Origin: Candidatus Poribacteria bacterium
GTDB lineage: Bacteria > Poribacteria > WGA-4E > WGA-3G
Length of the DNA stretch: 64,000 nt
NCBI GenBank assembly: GCA_022827625.1
Contig: JAJEIE010000040.1
Coordinates: forward strand, 62,001 to 126,000
Direction of reading: 5' to 3'
Numbering within the stretch: position 1 is the first letter of the stretch; every line of letters begins with the position of its first letter. A program made the translations under genes and the position numbers. Shown in pieces: positions 43,462-51,832 of the stretch. Below the pieces are notes generated by a model. It saw only the letters and a program-made list of their open reading frames with translations. It did not search any database and was not told the DNA's origin.

Positions 43462-43954
43462 TGAAAGCCTCCTTCTTTTGAGCAGCACGCCTCATCAGCA
43501 TGCTTTTTCAGAATCGTTTGTGTTCTGAAAACTGAAAATTACGTCGTGGGATACATCTTAGCAAAATTTTGATAAAAGGCGAACCTTTTCCGAATAGATG
43601 CGTCTAAATAAATGAAAGCAAAACAGGAATGTCCCGTTGAGAATTGACACGGTTACATTTCCGATAACCTGAACTGCTATAAGCACTGAAGGGTCTTGCT
43701 TGTAAATCCATGACGTTTCTTTATCGTGTTTCTATCCTACCACAGACCAGAGCACTAAAAAGAGACGCATGGATTTAATTATTATCGTAACTTATAGGCT
43801 TGCACCTATCTTCTCATCACCTGCAATTTGCTAAATGGTAAATTAAATTTCTATTTTTGTCAACAAAAATCAGAACTATTCAGTTTGGGGGGTATCATGC
43901 CTGTCTCATTATATGAAAGGAAGACTCACTACCACAGGCAGGGTTACATCCCGT
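43462..43954. other. Non-coding gap of about 490 bp
   Basis: AT-rich sequence upstream of the LamG gene and downstream of the GNAT gene. No supported gene, RNA or clear repeat is seen. An open frame at 43828-44106 on the plus strand is a shadow of the GNAT gene. Confidence 0.6.
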
Positions 43955-44473
43955 TTAGAGGTCATCTCTTAAGAATTTTTCCAAATAGAACACATCACAA
44001 AATCTATCCTCAAATTTCACATGTTTTTTGGCGACACCAATCTTCTCAAAACCGAGATTGCCATAAAATCGGAGTGCCTGCGTATTGTCTGCTAACACTT
44101 GGATAGCGATCTTCTCGAAGTTTTTTACGCTTGCGAATCTGAAAGAGGCTTCGGCAAGCGACCGTCCAATCTTACGTCCGCGAAAATTCGCATCTATCCA
44201 CGTCCCAATTGTTGCGACATGTCGCATCGCATCGGTATACTGTGCCAAACCATCCGGTTCGATGACTTGGATACCGACAATCTGCTCCCCTATCTCAGCG
44301 ACAAACATCGCACTCCGTGGGCATAGGCCTTTGATAAAGGCGCGCTCCTCATCTTCTGTGAAGGTATTCGTTAGCGCAGTATATCGCGCTTCAAGAATAA
44401 CCGAGTTAAGTACGGATACAACGGCTTTCGCATCACTTGGAACCGCTTTTCTAATGATGACTTCCATTGTCAT
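43955..44473 (-). CDS. GNAT-family N-acetyltransferase
   Basis: This 172-residue single-domain acetyltransferase has the GNAT fold. It begins EVIIRKAVPSDAKAV, then AMFVAEIGEQIVGIQVIE in the central strands. The acetyl-CoA pyrophosphate loop is RGRKIGRSLAE (R/Q-x-x-G-x-G/A type), and QVLADNTQALRFYGNLGF is typical of motif B. It should transfer acetyl groups from acetyl-CoA to an amine on a small molecule or protein; the substrate is not predictable. Two ATGs lie six bases apart, and no strong ribosome site is seen. It follows the PhyH gene at 44547 by 73 bp. Confidence 0.88.
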   Translation of the reverse strand: MTMEVIIRKAVPSDAKAVVSVLNSVILEARYTALTNTFTEDEERAFIKGLCPRSAMFVAEIGEQIVGIQVIEPDGLAQYTDAMRHVATIGTWIDANFRGRKIGRSLAEASFRFASVKNFEKIAIQVLADNTQALRFYGNLGFEKIGVAKKHVKFEDRFCDVFYLEKFLRDDL

Positions 44474-44546
44474 TGTGTTTTCAGCTTACCCCATGTTGTT
44501 GTAACTTTGTCTATCGGTTCAACGGAGAGTTGAATACCGTTTAAGT

Positions 44547-45383
44547 TTAGGAATACCCACCGACCCCTAATAGCATCCGTTCTTCCATATCCGCGTCTTC
44601 AAGGAAGGTGTGAGTTAAACCGTCTTCGGGTTGTGCGCCTCCGTGTGGCGATTTCCGCAGCCATGTCGGTGTATAACTTAAAATTAACATCCGCCGTTTA
44701 GCATTGAGCGTTGGCAACCCTCGGTGCCAGAGGTTACCGTGGATTAGCACACCACCCCCGGCTCTCACTCGTAGTTCGATTTCACCTTCTACCGGTCCAT
44801 GCGTATTCGGTGTCGCCCTGTCTAACCAGTTGTGTGAACCCGGCACAACAGCGACCGCGCCGGTATCTTCGTTGAGATCGTCGAGATAGATGAGAGAATC
44901 CATACAGTGTGGACGTGAAAACCAAGGCGGCAACGGGTTGGAAACCACTCGTAGATGTTGGTGCCACGGCGTTTGCTGCTCTCGATCCTCACCGGGATAA
45001 GTGATACGCGCACTCAACCCGCGCAAGCGCACCAAGGGTCCCATCATCGCACGCGCAATCGATAAGGTCGGTTCAAATTTCAGGAGTTCCAAGAAGACCT
45101 CATCTTTATCCATCAAGTGGCGTGGAATGAACCCCCAGCCTTTCTTTCCAGCAATCGCGTTATCCCGTTTTTCCCATTCCCGTTCTTCCAAACGTTCAAG
45201 CGCATCTCTCAATTGTTCGAGTGCCTCTCCTTGAAAAAGCCCTTCCCGAACGAGATAACCGCTCTCGGCGAATCTATCCAACTCTGCTGGCGTGGCGTGC
45301 ACATCTATTTCCCAACGTTCTCCTGTTTCCCCATTCGGATTGTGCCTGTTCAGTACTTCGTACTGGAGTTTATGTTGTTCCAT
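44547..45383 (-). CDS. PhyH-family protein with altered metal motif (HxH instead of HxD)
   Basis: This 278-residue PhyH-fold protein has the family's strand motif GAVAVVPGSHNW, a distal His (H221, LWHRGLP) and R231. The usual His-x-Asp is replaced by H141-Q-H143 in TPWHQHLRV. In Fe(II)/2-oxoglutarate oxygenases the acidic ligand can be lost in halogenases (to Ala or Gly), but His at this place is unusual. The enzyme may bind metal differently or be inactive. It starts with GAGGG 7 bp before the ATG and is probably co-transcribed with the SDR and PhyH genes upstream on the minus strand. Confidence 0.85.
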   Translation of the reverse strand: MEQHKLQYEVLNRHNPNGETGERWEIDVHATPAELDRFAESGYLVREGLFQGEALEQLRDALERLEEREWEKRDNAIAGKKGWGFIPRHLMDKDEVFLELLKFEPTLSIARAMMGPLVRLRGLSARITYPGEDREQQTPWHQHLRVVSNPLPPWFSRPHCMDSLIYLDDLNEDTGAVAVVPGSHNWLDRATPNTHGPVEGEIELRVRAGGGVLIHGNLWHRGLPTLNAKRRMLILSYTPTWLRKSPHGGAQPEDGLTHTFLEDADMEERMLLGVGGYS

Positions 45384-45419
45384 ATTTCCCTCAAGTAAAG
45401 TGTGTTAGGAATCAGTTTA

Positions 45420-46178
45420 TCAAATTGTCGGCATTACATTCCCACCGCACACTGGAATATAAGCACCTGTAATATAACTCGCAAGGTCCGACGCGAGGAA
45501 AAGCACAGTATTGGCAATCTCTTGGGCAGTGCCACGGCGTTGCATCGGCACTTTGCTCCAATAATGTTCATCGGACGCTCTCGATTCACTCTTTTCACTA
45601 ATTGTCCACCCCGGCGCAACTTGGTTAACAGTTATCCCGTGTGCGCCTACCTCTTTAGCCAGCACCCGCAGAACACCGTCCATCCCACGCTTGCCCGATG
45701 TGTACGCACTCTGTCTTTCAAAGTTTTGCATCGAACATTCAGTATTGATGCTAATAACACGCCCCCATCCCGATTCAATCATTGCGGGGACAAACGCTTG
45801 CGCCATATACACATTGTGCAGGACGCACGATTGGAATTGGCTTTCATAATCTTCTGGAGACTGTTCCAAGACGGAAGTCCAACTGTACTGAATGACGGCG
45901 TTATTAACAATAATGTCTGCTGTGCCTAATTCTTTGAAGACAGTATCACGCATAGCGTTTATCGAATCTTGATTCGTAACGTCAGCCTGCACAGTGGTTG
46001 CTTTGACACCTCTGGCAATAATTTCGTCTTGAAGGCGGCGCGCTGTCTCTTCGTCTCGGTAGTAGCAGATCGCAATGTCCGCGCCAGCTGTCGCCAAGGT
46101 CCTGACCATAACACGCCCTAACGCACCTGAGCCGCCTGTAATTACAGCGACTTTATTGCTAAGATCTATCGGAATCAT
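45420..46178 (-). CDS. Short-chain dehydrogenase/reductase, FabG-like
   Basis: This 252-residue classical SDR has the cofactor motif TGGSGALG (14-21), the structural NNAV of the NNAG type, and the catalytic YxxxK in SAYTSGKRGM with an upstream Ser (ISINTECS). The C-terminal PMQRRGTAQEIANTVLFLAS and YITGAYIPVCGG are family hallmarks. It oxidises or reduces a hydroxyl/keto group with NAD(P). It lies between two PhyH genes, 10 bp after one and 36 bp before the other. That suggests a short pathway of hydroxylation followed by dehydrogenation, which is inference. Confidence 0.92.
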   Translation of the reverse strand: MIPIDLSNKVAVITGGSGALGRVMVRTLATAGADIAICYYRDEETARRLQDEIIARGVKATTVQADVTNQDSINAMRDTVFKELGTADIIVNNAVIQYSWTSVLEQSPEDYESQFQSCVLHNVYMAQAFVPAMIESGWGRVISINTECSMQNFERQSAYTSGKRGMDGVLRVLAKEVGAHGITVNQVAPGWTISEKSESRASDEHYWSKVPMQRRGTAQEIANTVLFLASDLASYITGAYIPVCGGNVMPTI

Positions 46179-46187
46179 TTTCTTTGG

Positions 46188-46976
46188 CTACCTCTGTAAA
46201 AAGTCAGTCGGAATACGAGACATCGGGTAGTTCGCATCCTCGTCGCGATTGGCAATAATGTCAGGAACTTCGCGATCCCAATAGTCGGGGACTGTATTCG
46301 GACGACTATGCCATGCAAGAATTAGGGTCCGTCGAACATCCGTAAAATTTTGGTGCGCAGAATGTAAGATGCGAGCGTCTGCCATTACCAACGAGCCCGC
46401 TTTCGCACAAACATCTACCTGATCCGGATGATCGCTGAACATAACTGGGTGATCTTCGTCAATAAACCGAGCACCTTGCTCGTGTGCAGGCACTAATATA
46501 TCGTGTAAGTCGATACGCTTGCGGTGTGTTCCTGGAATAACCTTTAAACAGCCATTTTCCCGCGATGTATCGGTAAGATAGTAGTTAAGAAAAATCGTCT
46601 GAGGCCACGGCGCGCAGCTCAACGGATCGTTCCAGCGCATCCAATCTTGGTGCCAATAGAGTGGGGGTCCCCCGGATTCCTTCGTCAAAATAATAATCCC
46701 GCCGGATGATACAAAATCCCCGAACCCGATCTGTTCAAGGGCATCGCGTGCGGGCTGCCATTCCAACAATTTTTGAATGTAGGGGTTATCTTCACCGCGG
46801 ACATTGACATGTTGTCCTTGGTAGACGACATCCTCCGGTTCCACGTGTCCCGCGATAAGCCGTTCCGATTCGTCTTGAAGCTCCTGCAAAAACGCTTCAG
46901 TCAAAACATCGTCAACAATGCAGAACCCTTCTTCAATCATCTGCTCCCGTTTTTGTAATGCGACTTCAGGGGTCAT
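46188..46976 (-). CDS. Phytanoyl-CoA dioxygenase family protein (PhyH)
   Basis: This 262-residue predicted Fe(II)/2-oxoglutarate dioxygenase has the standard metal motif H109-Q-D111 (LYWHQDWMRW), a distal His in ARILHSAHQNF and an Arg (VRRTLILAW). The turn ENGCLKVIPGTHRKR is typical of the family. AAGGAG lies 7 bp before the ATG. It heads a minus-strand unit continuing into the SDR and the variant PhyH. A -10-like TATAAA with a poor -35 lies upstream. The substrate cannot be told. Confidence 0.92.
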   Translation of the reverse strand: MTPEVALQKREQMIEEGFCIVDDVLTEAFLQELQDESERLIAGHVEPEDVVYQGQHVNVRGEDNPYIQKLLEWQPARDALEQIGFGDFVSSGGIIILTKESGGPPLYWHQDWMRWNDPLSCAPWPQTIFLNYYLTDTSRENGCLKVIPGTHRKRIDLHDILVPAHEQGARFIDEDHPVMFSDHPDQVDVCAKAGSLVMADARILHSAHQNFTDVRRTLILAWHSRPNTVPDYWDREVPDIIANRDEDANYPMSRIPTDFLQR

Positions 46977-47053
46977 CGCTCACTCCTTTGCGTATGAATG
47001 CCGTTCTGAAGTTAATTTCGTCCAATAGCCTGCTGTATGCAAATTAATGTTAT

Positions 47054-47083
47054 TTTATACGAATTTGCACGAGAAAACAACAA
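47054..47083 (-). promoter_or_regulatory. Promoter candidate for the PhyH-SDR-PhyH unit
   Basis: On the minus strand TTGTTG (47083-47078), 18 bp, then TATAAA (47059-47054), about 78 bp before the PhyH start. Confidence 0.4.
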
Positions 47084-47100
47084 TTTTTTCTAAGGGCGAT

Positions 47101-47124
47101 GGATGCCCGAACTTGTTCGGGTAG
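47101..47124. repeat. Half copy of the GGATGCC(CGAACTTGTTCGG) repeat
   Basis: GGATGCCCGAACTTGTTCGG followed by GTAG matches the left part of the element at 22732-22788. Confidence 0.6.
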
Positions 47125-47204
47125 AAAGCATACTTCGTTGATTCATGCGACCTGCATTCATATAACTGAAAACTGAGTGTCCCTAATTTGAAAACCAATG
47201 AATC

Positions 47205-47234
47205 TTGACTTACTATACGATTTTCTGTTATACT
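47205..47234 (+). promoter_or_regulatory. Sigma70-type promoter candidate for the FRG-methyltransferase unit
   Basis: TTGACT (47205-47210), 18 bp, TATACT (47229-47234). The leader to the ATG at 47319 contains an inverted repeat TGGGTT/AACCCA (47263-47268 and 47289-47294). Confidence 0.55.
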
Positions 47235-47318
47235 TTCACAAACAAGAGATAGTAGTGTAGGTTGGGTTGAACAGAAAAGTAAAAACGAAACCCAGCTTAT
47301 ACCATATAAAAGAGGATT

Positions 47319-48671
47319 ATGAATACTCAGTATAGATATTTTGAACAAGCTCTTACACCGAGCATAGCGCAAGAACTCATCCAAGAACTCTTTGCGGGGC
47401 AAACTGCTCAAAAACAAGAAATCATTAGGGTAGTTGGGGCAGTACATCTTGAGCGTGGTGGGTTAGCACCAGAGGATCCAGTCACAACGGCACTATCTAC
47501 CATGAAGGAATCTGGACTTGCTGAGAATCTGGAAAATGACCTTTGGTCTATTCCACCTGAAGCTGCTGAGGAGGTAGGCATAAAAACGTTGAATGAGTTT
47601 ACGGACTGGGTACAAAAATCAACATCCGAAGGGTCTATGTTTCGGGGTGTCGAAAATGAAAGATATAGAATACAAGCATCTGCTTACCGGCGTCCTAAGG
47701 AAGAGGATAGAAGTTTTAAGAAATTCCTTCATATCAATGAGGATTTGATAGACAGAGCAATTCTTCGGGGGTATGACGAAAGAAATGGTCGGGTATTTAA
47801 ACATTTAGAAATACTTGCTGAACTTCAGCACTACGGAGCCGCTACTTGCTTAATTGACTTCACTTACAATGCTTTGGTTGCACTCTGGTTCGCTTGCCAG
47901 CCAGATTCCAAGACTCGGGATTCCGAACGCCAACCAAACGGTAAAGTCTTTGCAGTGTTTAATGAACCTCGAAAGTTTAAAAAGATTGACTCAAATTTGC
48001 TAGAAAAAAATATAGATCACTTTCTACAAGATGACGAAAACTATCAATTGTACCATTGGACACCTCGGCAGCAGAACAACCGTATTATTGCCCAGCAATC
48101 TGTCTTTCTGTTCGGAAGAGCCGAATTTGATGCAGATAAAGAATGTATCATCGCAGGAAAAAATAAAAAAAGTATTTTAGATGAATTAGAACAAGTATTA
48201 GGTATTAATGAATCGATGCTTTTTCCGGATTTTAATGGCTTTGCACGTTTATGTGGTCATGAAATACCATACGTGCAACTCCTTGACTATGAATATAAAG
48301 AGCACGCTGATAAGCAATTCCTAAATGAGGAGTATGAAAAGTCTATTGACTCTTGTGACCGGGCAATTGATCTAAATCCTGATTATGTGGACGCATACTA
48401 CCGGCGAGGACTTGCGGAGCATCATCTAGGGAAGTATGAGGCCGCTATTTCTGACTTTAACGTGTTTATCGAGCGAAATCCTGATTATGAAGCATATTAC
48501 TATCGGGCAGAATCATATTCTCATCTTGGACACTTGGACGAGGCGAGAGAAGATCTGCAAGTAGCGTTGCCACTATCTGAGGAGGCTGGCGACGAAGAAT
48601 TCATGATCAGGATAGAGGAGCTCCTTTATTATATTGATTCTAGAACCGCAAGAGAGGCTCAAGATGAATAA
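47319..48671 (+). CDS. FRG-domain protein with C-terminal TPR repeats
   Basis: This 450-residue protein has an FRG domain in the middle: GSMFRGVENERYRIQASAYR near 105-125, then AELQHYGAATCLIDFTYNAL and VALWFACQ near 165-190, the family's conserved QHYG..T.L.D.T pattern. The N-terminal 100 residues are helical. The C-terminus holds about three TPR units (EEYEKSIDSCDRAIDLNPDY, KYEAAISDFNVFIERNPDYE). FRG is a domain of unknown activity often seen near restriction or toxin genes. The stop overlaps the methyltransferase start by 8 bp, so the two are translationally coupled. AGAGGA precedes the ATG. Confidence 0.85.
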   Translation: MNTQYRYFEQALTPSIAQELIQELFAGQTAQKQEIIRVVGAVHLERGGLAPEDPVTTALSTMKESGLAENLENDLWSIPPEAAEEVGIKTLNEFTDWVQKSTSEGSMFRGVENERYRIQASAYRRPKEEDRSFKKFLHINEDLIDRAILRGYDERNGRVFKHLEILAELQHYGAATCLIDFTYNALVALWFACQPDSKTRDSERQPNGKVFAVFNEPRKFKKIDSNLLEKNIDHFLQDDENYQLYHWTPRQQNNRIIAQQSVFLFGRAEFDADKECIIAGKNKKSILDELEQVLGINESMLFPDFNGFARLCGHEIPYVQLLDYEYKEHADKQFLNEEYEKSIDSCDRAIDLNPDYVDAYYRRGLAEHHLGKYEAAISDFNVFIERNPDYEAYYYRAESYSHLGHLDEAREDLQVALPLSEEAGDEEFMIRIEELLYYIDSRTAREAQDE

Positions 48672-50193
48672 ACTTTATTTTGGCGATAACCTTGAAATCC
48701 TACGAGAGCTGGACAACGAACAAGTTGATCTCATTTGCACAGATCCCCCATTCAATAGCGGGCGCAACTACAATGCTTTCATTGCTGACTCCCTTGCGCA
48801 AAAGAAAGCATTTACCGATACTTGGACATGGGACACTGCGGCACAAGATTTCCGGGCAGATGTCAGGGAGCGCGCTTATACCAATAGTACTTACAAGGCA
48901 CTTGAAGAATGCCTCCGCGGATACGATCTGGTACTACAACGTACTGTGTCAGGGAAGCGTGGTGGAATGCGCGCCTATCTTGCTTTCATGGGCCCCCGTC
49001 TTGCTGAAATGCACCGCGTCCTTACCAAAAACGGCAGTATCTATTTACACTGCGATCCGACTGCGAGTCATTACCTCAAAGGTATTATGGATGCGATTTT
49101 TGGTGCTGATAATTTTAGACGAGAAATCATCTGGAATCTGAATACAGCCTCTGGCTACAAAAGCCAAGTAAACGGCTTTATAAGGGGACACGATGTCATT
49201 CTTTATTACACGAAAAACCCAAATGATTTCGTGTTCAACAAAATTTTTCAGCCGCATAAACCTGAGTATATTAGAAGATTTAGGAAAATTGATGAACACG
49301 GTCGGCATTATCGGGATGATAGACCCAACAGAGCTCGCCAATATCTTGACAAAACAAAGGGCGTTGCCTTAACAGATGTTTGGTCAGACATAATGTCTTT
49401 CCAGCAAAATGCAACCTCTGTAGAACGTCTTGGTTACCCAACACAGAAACCGCGCGTTCTCTATGAACGCATGATAAAAGCCTCCAGCAATGAAGGTGAT
49501 ATTGTTCTCGATCCCTTCTGCGGCTGTGGTACAACGATTGATGCAGCACATACGCTACATCGGCAGTGGATCGGTATAGACATAACGATCCTTGCCTTGG
49601 ACCCAATGCGGCAACGGTTGAAAGACCGGCACGGATTAGAACCTTCTATAGATTATCAAATTGAAGGGTACCCAACGAACATGCAGGAGGTCCGCAAATT
49701 CTTGAAGGAAGGCGACAAGCGTAAATATCACGACTTCTCAAATTGGGCGGTGACACGACTTGGTCTGAAACCGACAAGGGATGTTGGCGATGGCGGACAC
49801 GATGGAGTCGGCTATGTCACATTATGGAATCCGCGACAAATGAAAGAAACGGATGCAAGGGTACTCGCTGAGGTCAAGACCGGTAGACCGACTATCACGC
49901 AGGTACGTGCTTTTTGTCATGTCATGGATCAGCACAACGCAGAGATCGGTATCTTTATTACCCTTGAGCCAGTTACTGCAAGTATGCGACAGGCGGCTGA
50001 GAATATGGGCAGTTTTACACATAACAGTCAGAAGTATCCTCGCCTCCAATTCTGGCAGATAGACGATGCTTATTTTAAGAACCCGGATATTATTAACAGC
50101 CTCGTCCGGATGCCGGCCGAATGGAGAATCCGTCCAGGTCAGAAATCAGAACGACACTTTTCGGGACAGCAGGCAGAATTTCTGCGCGGATAG
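48664..50193 (+). CDS. DNA N6-adenine/N4-cytosine methyltransferase fused to nuclease-like domain
   Basis: This 509-residue protein carries a beta-class amino-methyltransferase: catalytic DPPF (27-30, LICTDPPFNSGRNY), a target-recognition middle, and the SAM-binding motif DPFCGCGTT near 283-291. The C-terminal 160 residues resemble a PD-(D/E)xK/Mrr-type nuclease: DGGHDGVGY, then AEVKTGRPTITQVRAF, with the EVK near 402-404. A single chain that both modifies and cuts would be a compact restriction-modification enzyme. The start overlaps the FRG gene by 8 bp. Methyltransferase assignment is firm; nuclease activity is inferred from motif spacing. Confidence 0.88.
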   Translation: MNKLYFGDNLEILRELDNEQVDLICTDPPFNSGRNYNAFIADSLAQKKAFTDTWTWDTAAQDFRADVRERAYTNSTYKALEECLRGYDLVLQRTVSGKRGGMRAYLAFMGPRLAEMHRVLTKNGSIYLHCDPTASHYLKGIMDAIFGADNFRREIIWNLNTASGYKSQVNGFIRGHDVILYYTKNPNDFVFNKIFQPHKPEYIRRFRKIDEHGRHYRDDRPNRARQYLDKTKGVALTDVWSDIMSFQQNATSVERLGYPTQKPRVLYERMIKASSNEGDIVLDPFCGCGTTIDAAHTLHRQWIGIDITILALDPMRQRLKDRHGLEPSIDYQIEGYPTNMQEVRKFLKEGDKRKYHDFSNWAVTRLGLKPTRDVGDGGHDGVGYVTLWNPRQMKETDARVLAEVKTGRPTITQVRAFCHVMDQHNAEIGIFITLEPVTASMRQAAENMGSFTHNSQKYPRLQFWQIDDAYFKNPDIINSLVRMPAEWRIRPGQKSERHFSGQQAEFLRG

Positions 50194-50246
50194 TCGGAAT
50201 TTTTGATTCACTTCCTTTTGTTCTTTATTATTAAGAGGCAAGACAG

Positions 50247-50996
50247 ATGGTCACTCGAGAGGACATTCAAGCAACTTGTGACGATATCGTTCGTGAATTT
50301 GCCCCGCTGCAAGTCATTCTCTTTGGGTCTTATGCCTACGGCACACCGACAGAGGATTCAGATGTTGATTTGCTGGTCGTTATGGATGTTCCAGAGGCGG
50401 AGACGCGTCTCCACGCCGTAGAGATTAGGCAGCGTATTCCGCACCGTTTTTCTATGGATGTGCTCGTGCGATCACCAGAGGAAATCCTCTATCGGACCTC
50501 ATACAACGATTGGTTTCTCCGAGAAATCACGGAAAAAGGAGAAGTACTTTATGGACCTGACAATCTCTTCGTGAAAATCTTGGAAACAGAGAACGGGACT
50601 ATCAATCCATTAACGCTTGAGTGGGTACGGAAAGCTGAAGGCGATTATGCTGCGATAGAATTGCATCAGCAAGCAGAAGCACCCGATTTTCATGTGATCT
50701 ACTTCCATGTCCAACAGTGCATAGAAAAATACCTAAAGGCATGGCTCCAAGAGGCGAACATCTGTTTTTCAAAAACGCACGGTTTAGAAAGTTTGCTGGA
50801 TTTGATTGTCCCAACTATTTCAGCGTGGTACGCGTGGCGCGTTGATTTTTCAACGATTTCCCGACATGAAGTGGACCTCCGCTATCCCACTAAATTAGCA
50901 AAAGGTGATGCCTCCCATGCTATGGACGTATGTGATCGGGTTCGTCAAGCAGTGCGAATGGAGTTAAAATTTCTACGAAACTCGTCAGCAAGGTAG
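50247..50996 (+). CDS. Nucleotidyltransferase (MNT) - HEPN fusion protein
   Basis: This 249-residue protein fuses an MNT-type minimal nucleotidyltransferase (1-110, FGSYAYGTPTEDSDVDLLV with D39 and D41) to a HEPN domain (about 125-245, WVRKAEGDYAAIELHQQAE and QQCIEKYLKAWLQEANI). Separate MNT and HEPN proteins form antitoxin/toxin pairs in which MNT can AMPylate HEPN. Here they share one chain, as in many MNT-HEPN fusions of unknown role. The usual HEPN RNase motif Rx4-6H is not clearly present. It follows the methyltransferase gene by 53 bp and ends 10 bp before a PhyH gene. Confidence 0.88.
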   Translation: MVTREDIQATCDDIVREFAPLQVILFGSYAYGTPTEDSDVDLLVVMDVPEAETRLHAVEIRQRIPHRFSMDVLVRSPEEILYRTSYNDWFLREITEKGEVLYGPDNLFVKILETENGTINPLTLEWVRKAEGDYAAIELHQQAEAPDFHVIYFHVQQCIEKYLKAWLQEANICFSKTHGLESLLDLIVPTISAWYAWRVDFSTISRHEVDLRYPTKLAKGDASHAMDVCDRVRQAVRMELKFLRNSSAR

Positions 50997-51005
50997 GGTT
51001 AGCAG

Positions 51006-51824
51006 ATGAAAACAACAGGAAAAACAGTAAATATCCCGAAACTGGAAATCTCCTCACAAGAGCGTGCTGAAAACAAACTCACACCCGAAAGCGTTGATGC
51101 CGGTGCGCGCCTCTTACGCGAGACAGGATTGGTGGTCATCGAGAGCGTCCTCCCACGCGATTGGATAGCAGAACTCAATATCGCTATGGAAGATGTCCTG
51201 AGCAATGAGGAGAGCGGACACGAAAGTGAGCACCCGATGCTAAAAATGCCGTTCATGGACCCGCGCATTGTTGACAACCCTTTTGCGATGCCGATTCTGA
51301 AAGCCGCCATGGGTGAAAAGATTTTTGCGTATCTGCCTTACGGCTGTAACACGACGCGCCCGGGGGGCGACATCCAGTGGATTCATCGGGATTCAGGGCA
51401 GCTCTTCCCTGAATTGCCGTTCGCATTACCGGTTTCAACAATTGTCGTTAATATCCCGCTTGTCGATTTTACAGTAGAGAACGGCGCAACAGAAGTGTGG
51501 CCCGGTTCGCATCTTATTATTGATGACCCCGCCGTACGTAATAGTCCTTACAATGTCTGTGATGAGGAACGCGCCGCGCAGCTCCCATCTTTCCAGTTAG
51601 AGATGCCCGCAGGTTCAGTCGTCGTCCGCGATATGCGATGCTGGCACCGGGCAATGCCGAACCGTTCACAAACCATCCGACACATGCTTGCCCTCGTCTA
51701 CTTTAGACGGTTTCATCATTCCCCTGATGCGCCAGGAATCTTCAGGTCACGGGTTCCAGCAGAGATATGGAACAACATGTCTGAAGAAGCGCAAGAGGTA
51801 TATCGGTTTCAGACCCACGATTGA
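51006..51824 (+). CDS. Phytanoyl-CoA dioxygenase family protein (PhyH)
   Basis: This 272-residue predicted Fe(II)/2-oxoglutarate dioxygenase has the metal motif H127-R-D129 (QWIHRDSGQL), a turn ENGATEVWPGSHL, a distal His in RCWHRAMPNRS, and a downstream Arg. An AGGTAGGG-type ribosome site overlaps the end of the MNT-HEPN gene. It is followed 8 bp later by the GH43/GH32-like gene, so the two should be co-transcribed and may act on one substrate class. Whether they belong with the defence-like genes upstream is doubtful. Confidence 0.9.
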   Translation: MKTTGKTVNIPKLEISSQERAENKLTPESVDAGARLLRETGLVVIESVLPRDWIAELNIAMEDVLSNEESGHESEHPMLKMPFMDPRIVDNPFAMPILKAAMGEKIFAYLPYGCNTTRPGGDIQWIHRDSGQLFPELPFALPVSTIVVNIPLVDFTVENGATEVWPGSHLIIDDPAVRNSPYNVCDEERAAQLPSFQLEMPAGSVVVRDMRCWHRAMPNRSQTIRHMLALVYFRRFHHSPDAPGIFRSRVPAEIWNNMSEEAQEVYRFQTHD

Positions 51825-51832
51825 GGAGAGAT

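Noticed and set aside
43828-44106. Open frame of 92 codons on the plus strand
   Set aside because: It overlaps the GNAT gene antisense, has no family features and no good ribosome site.
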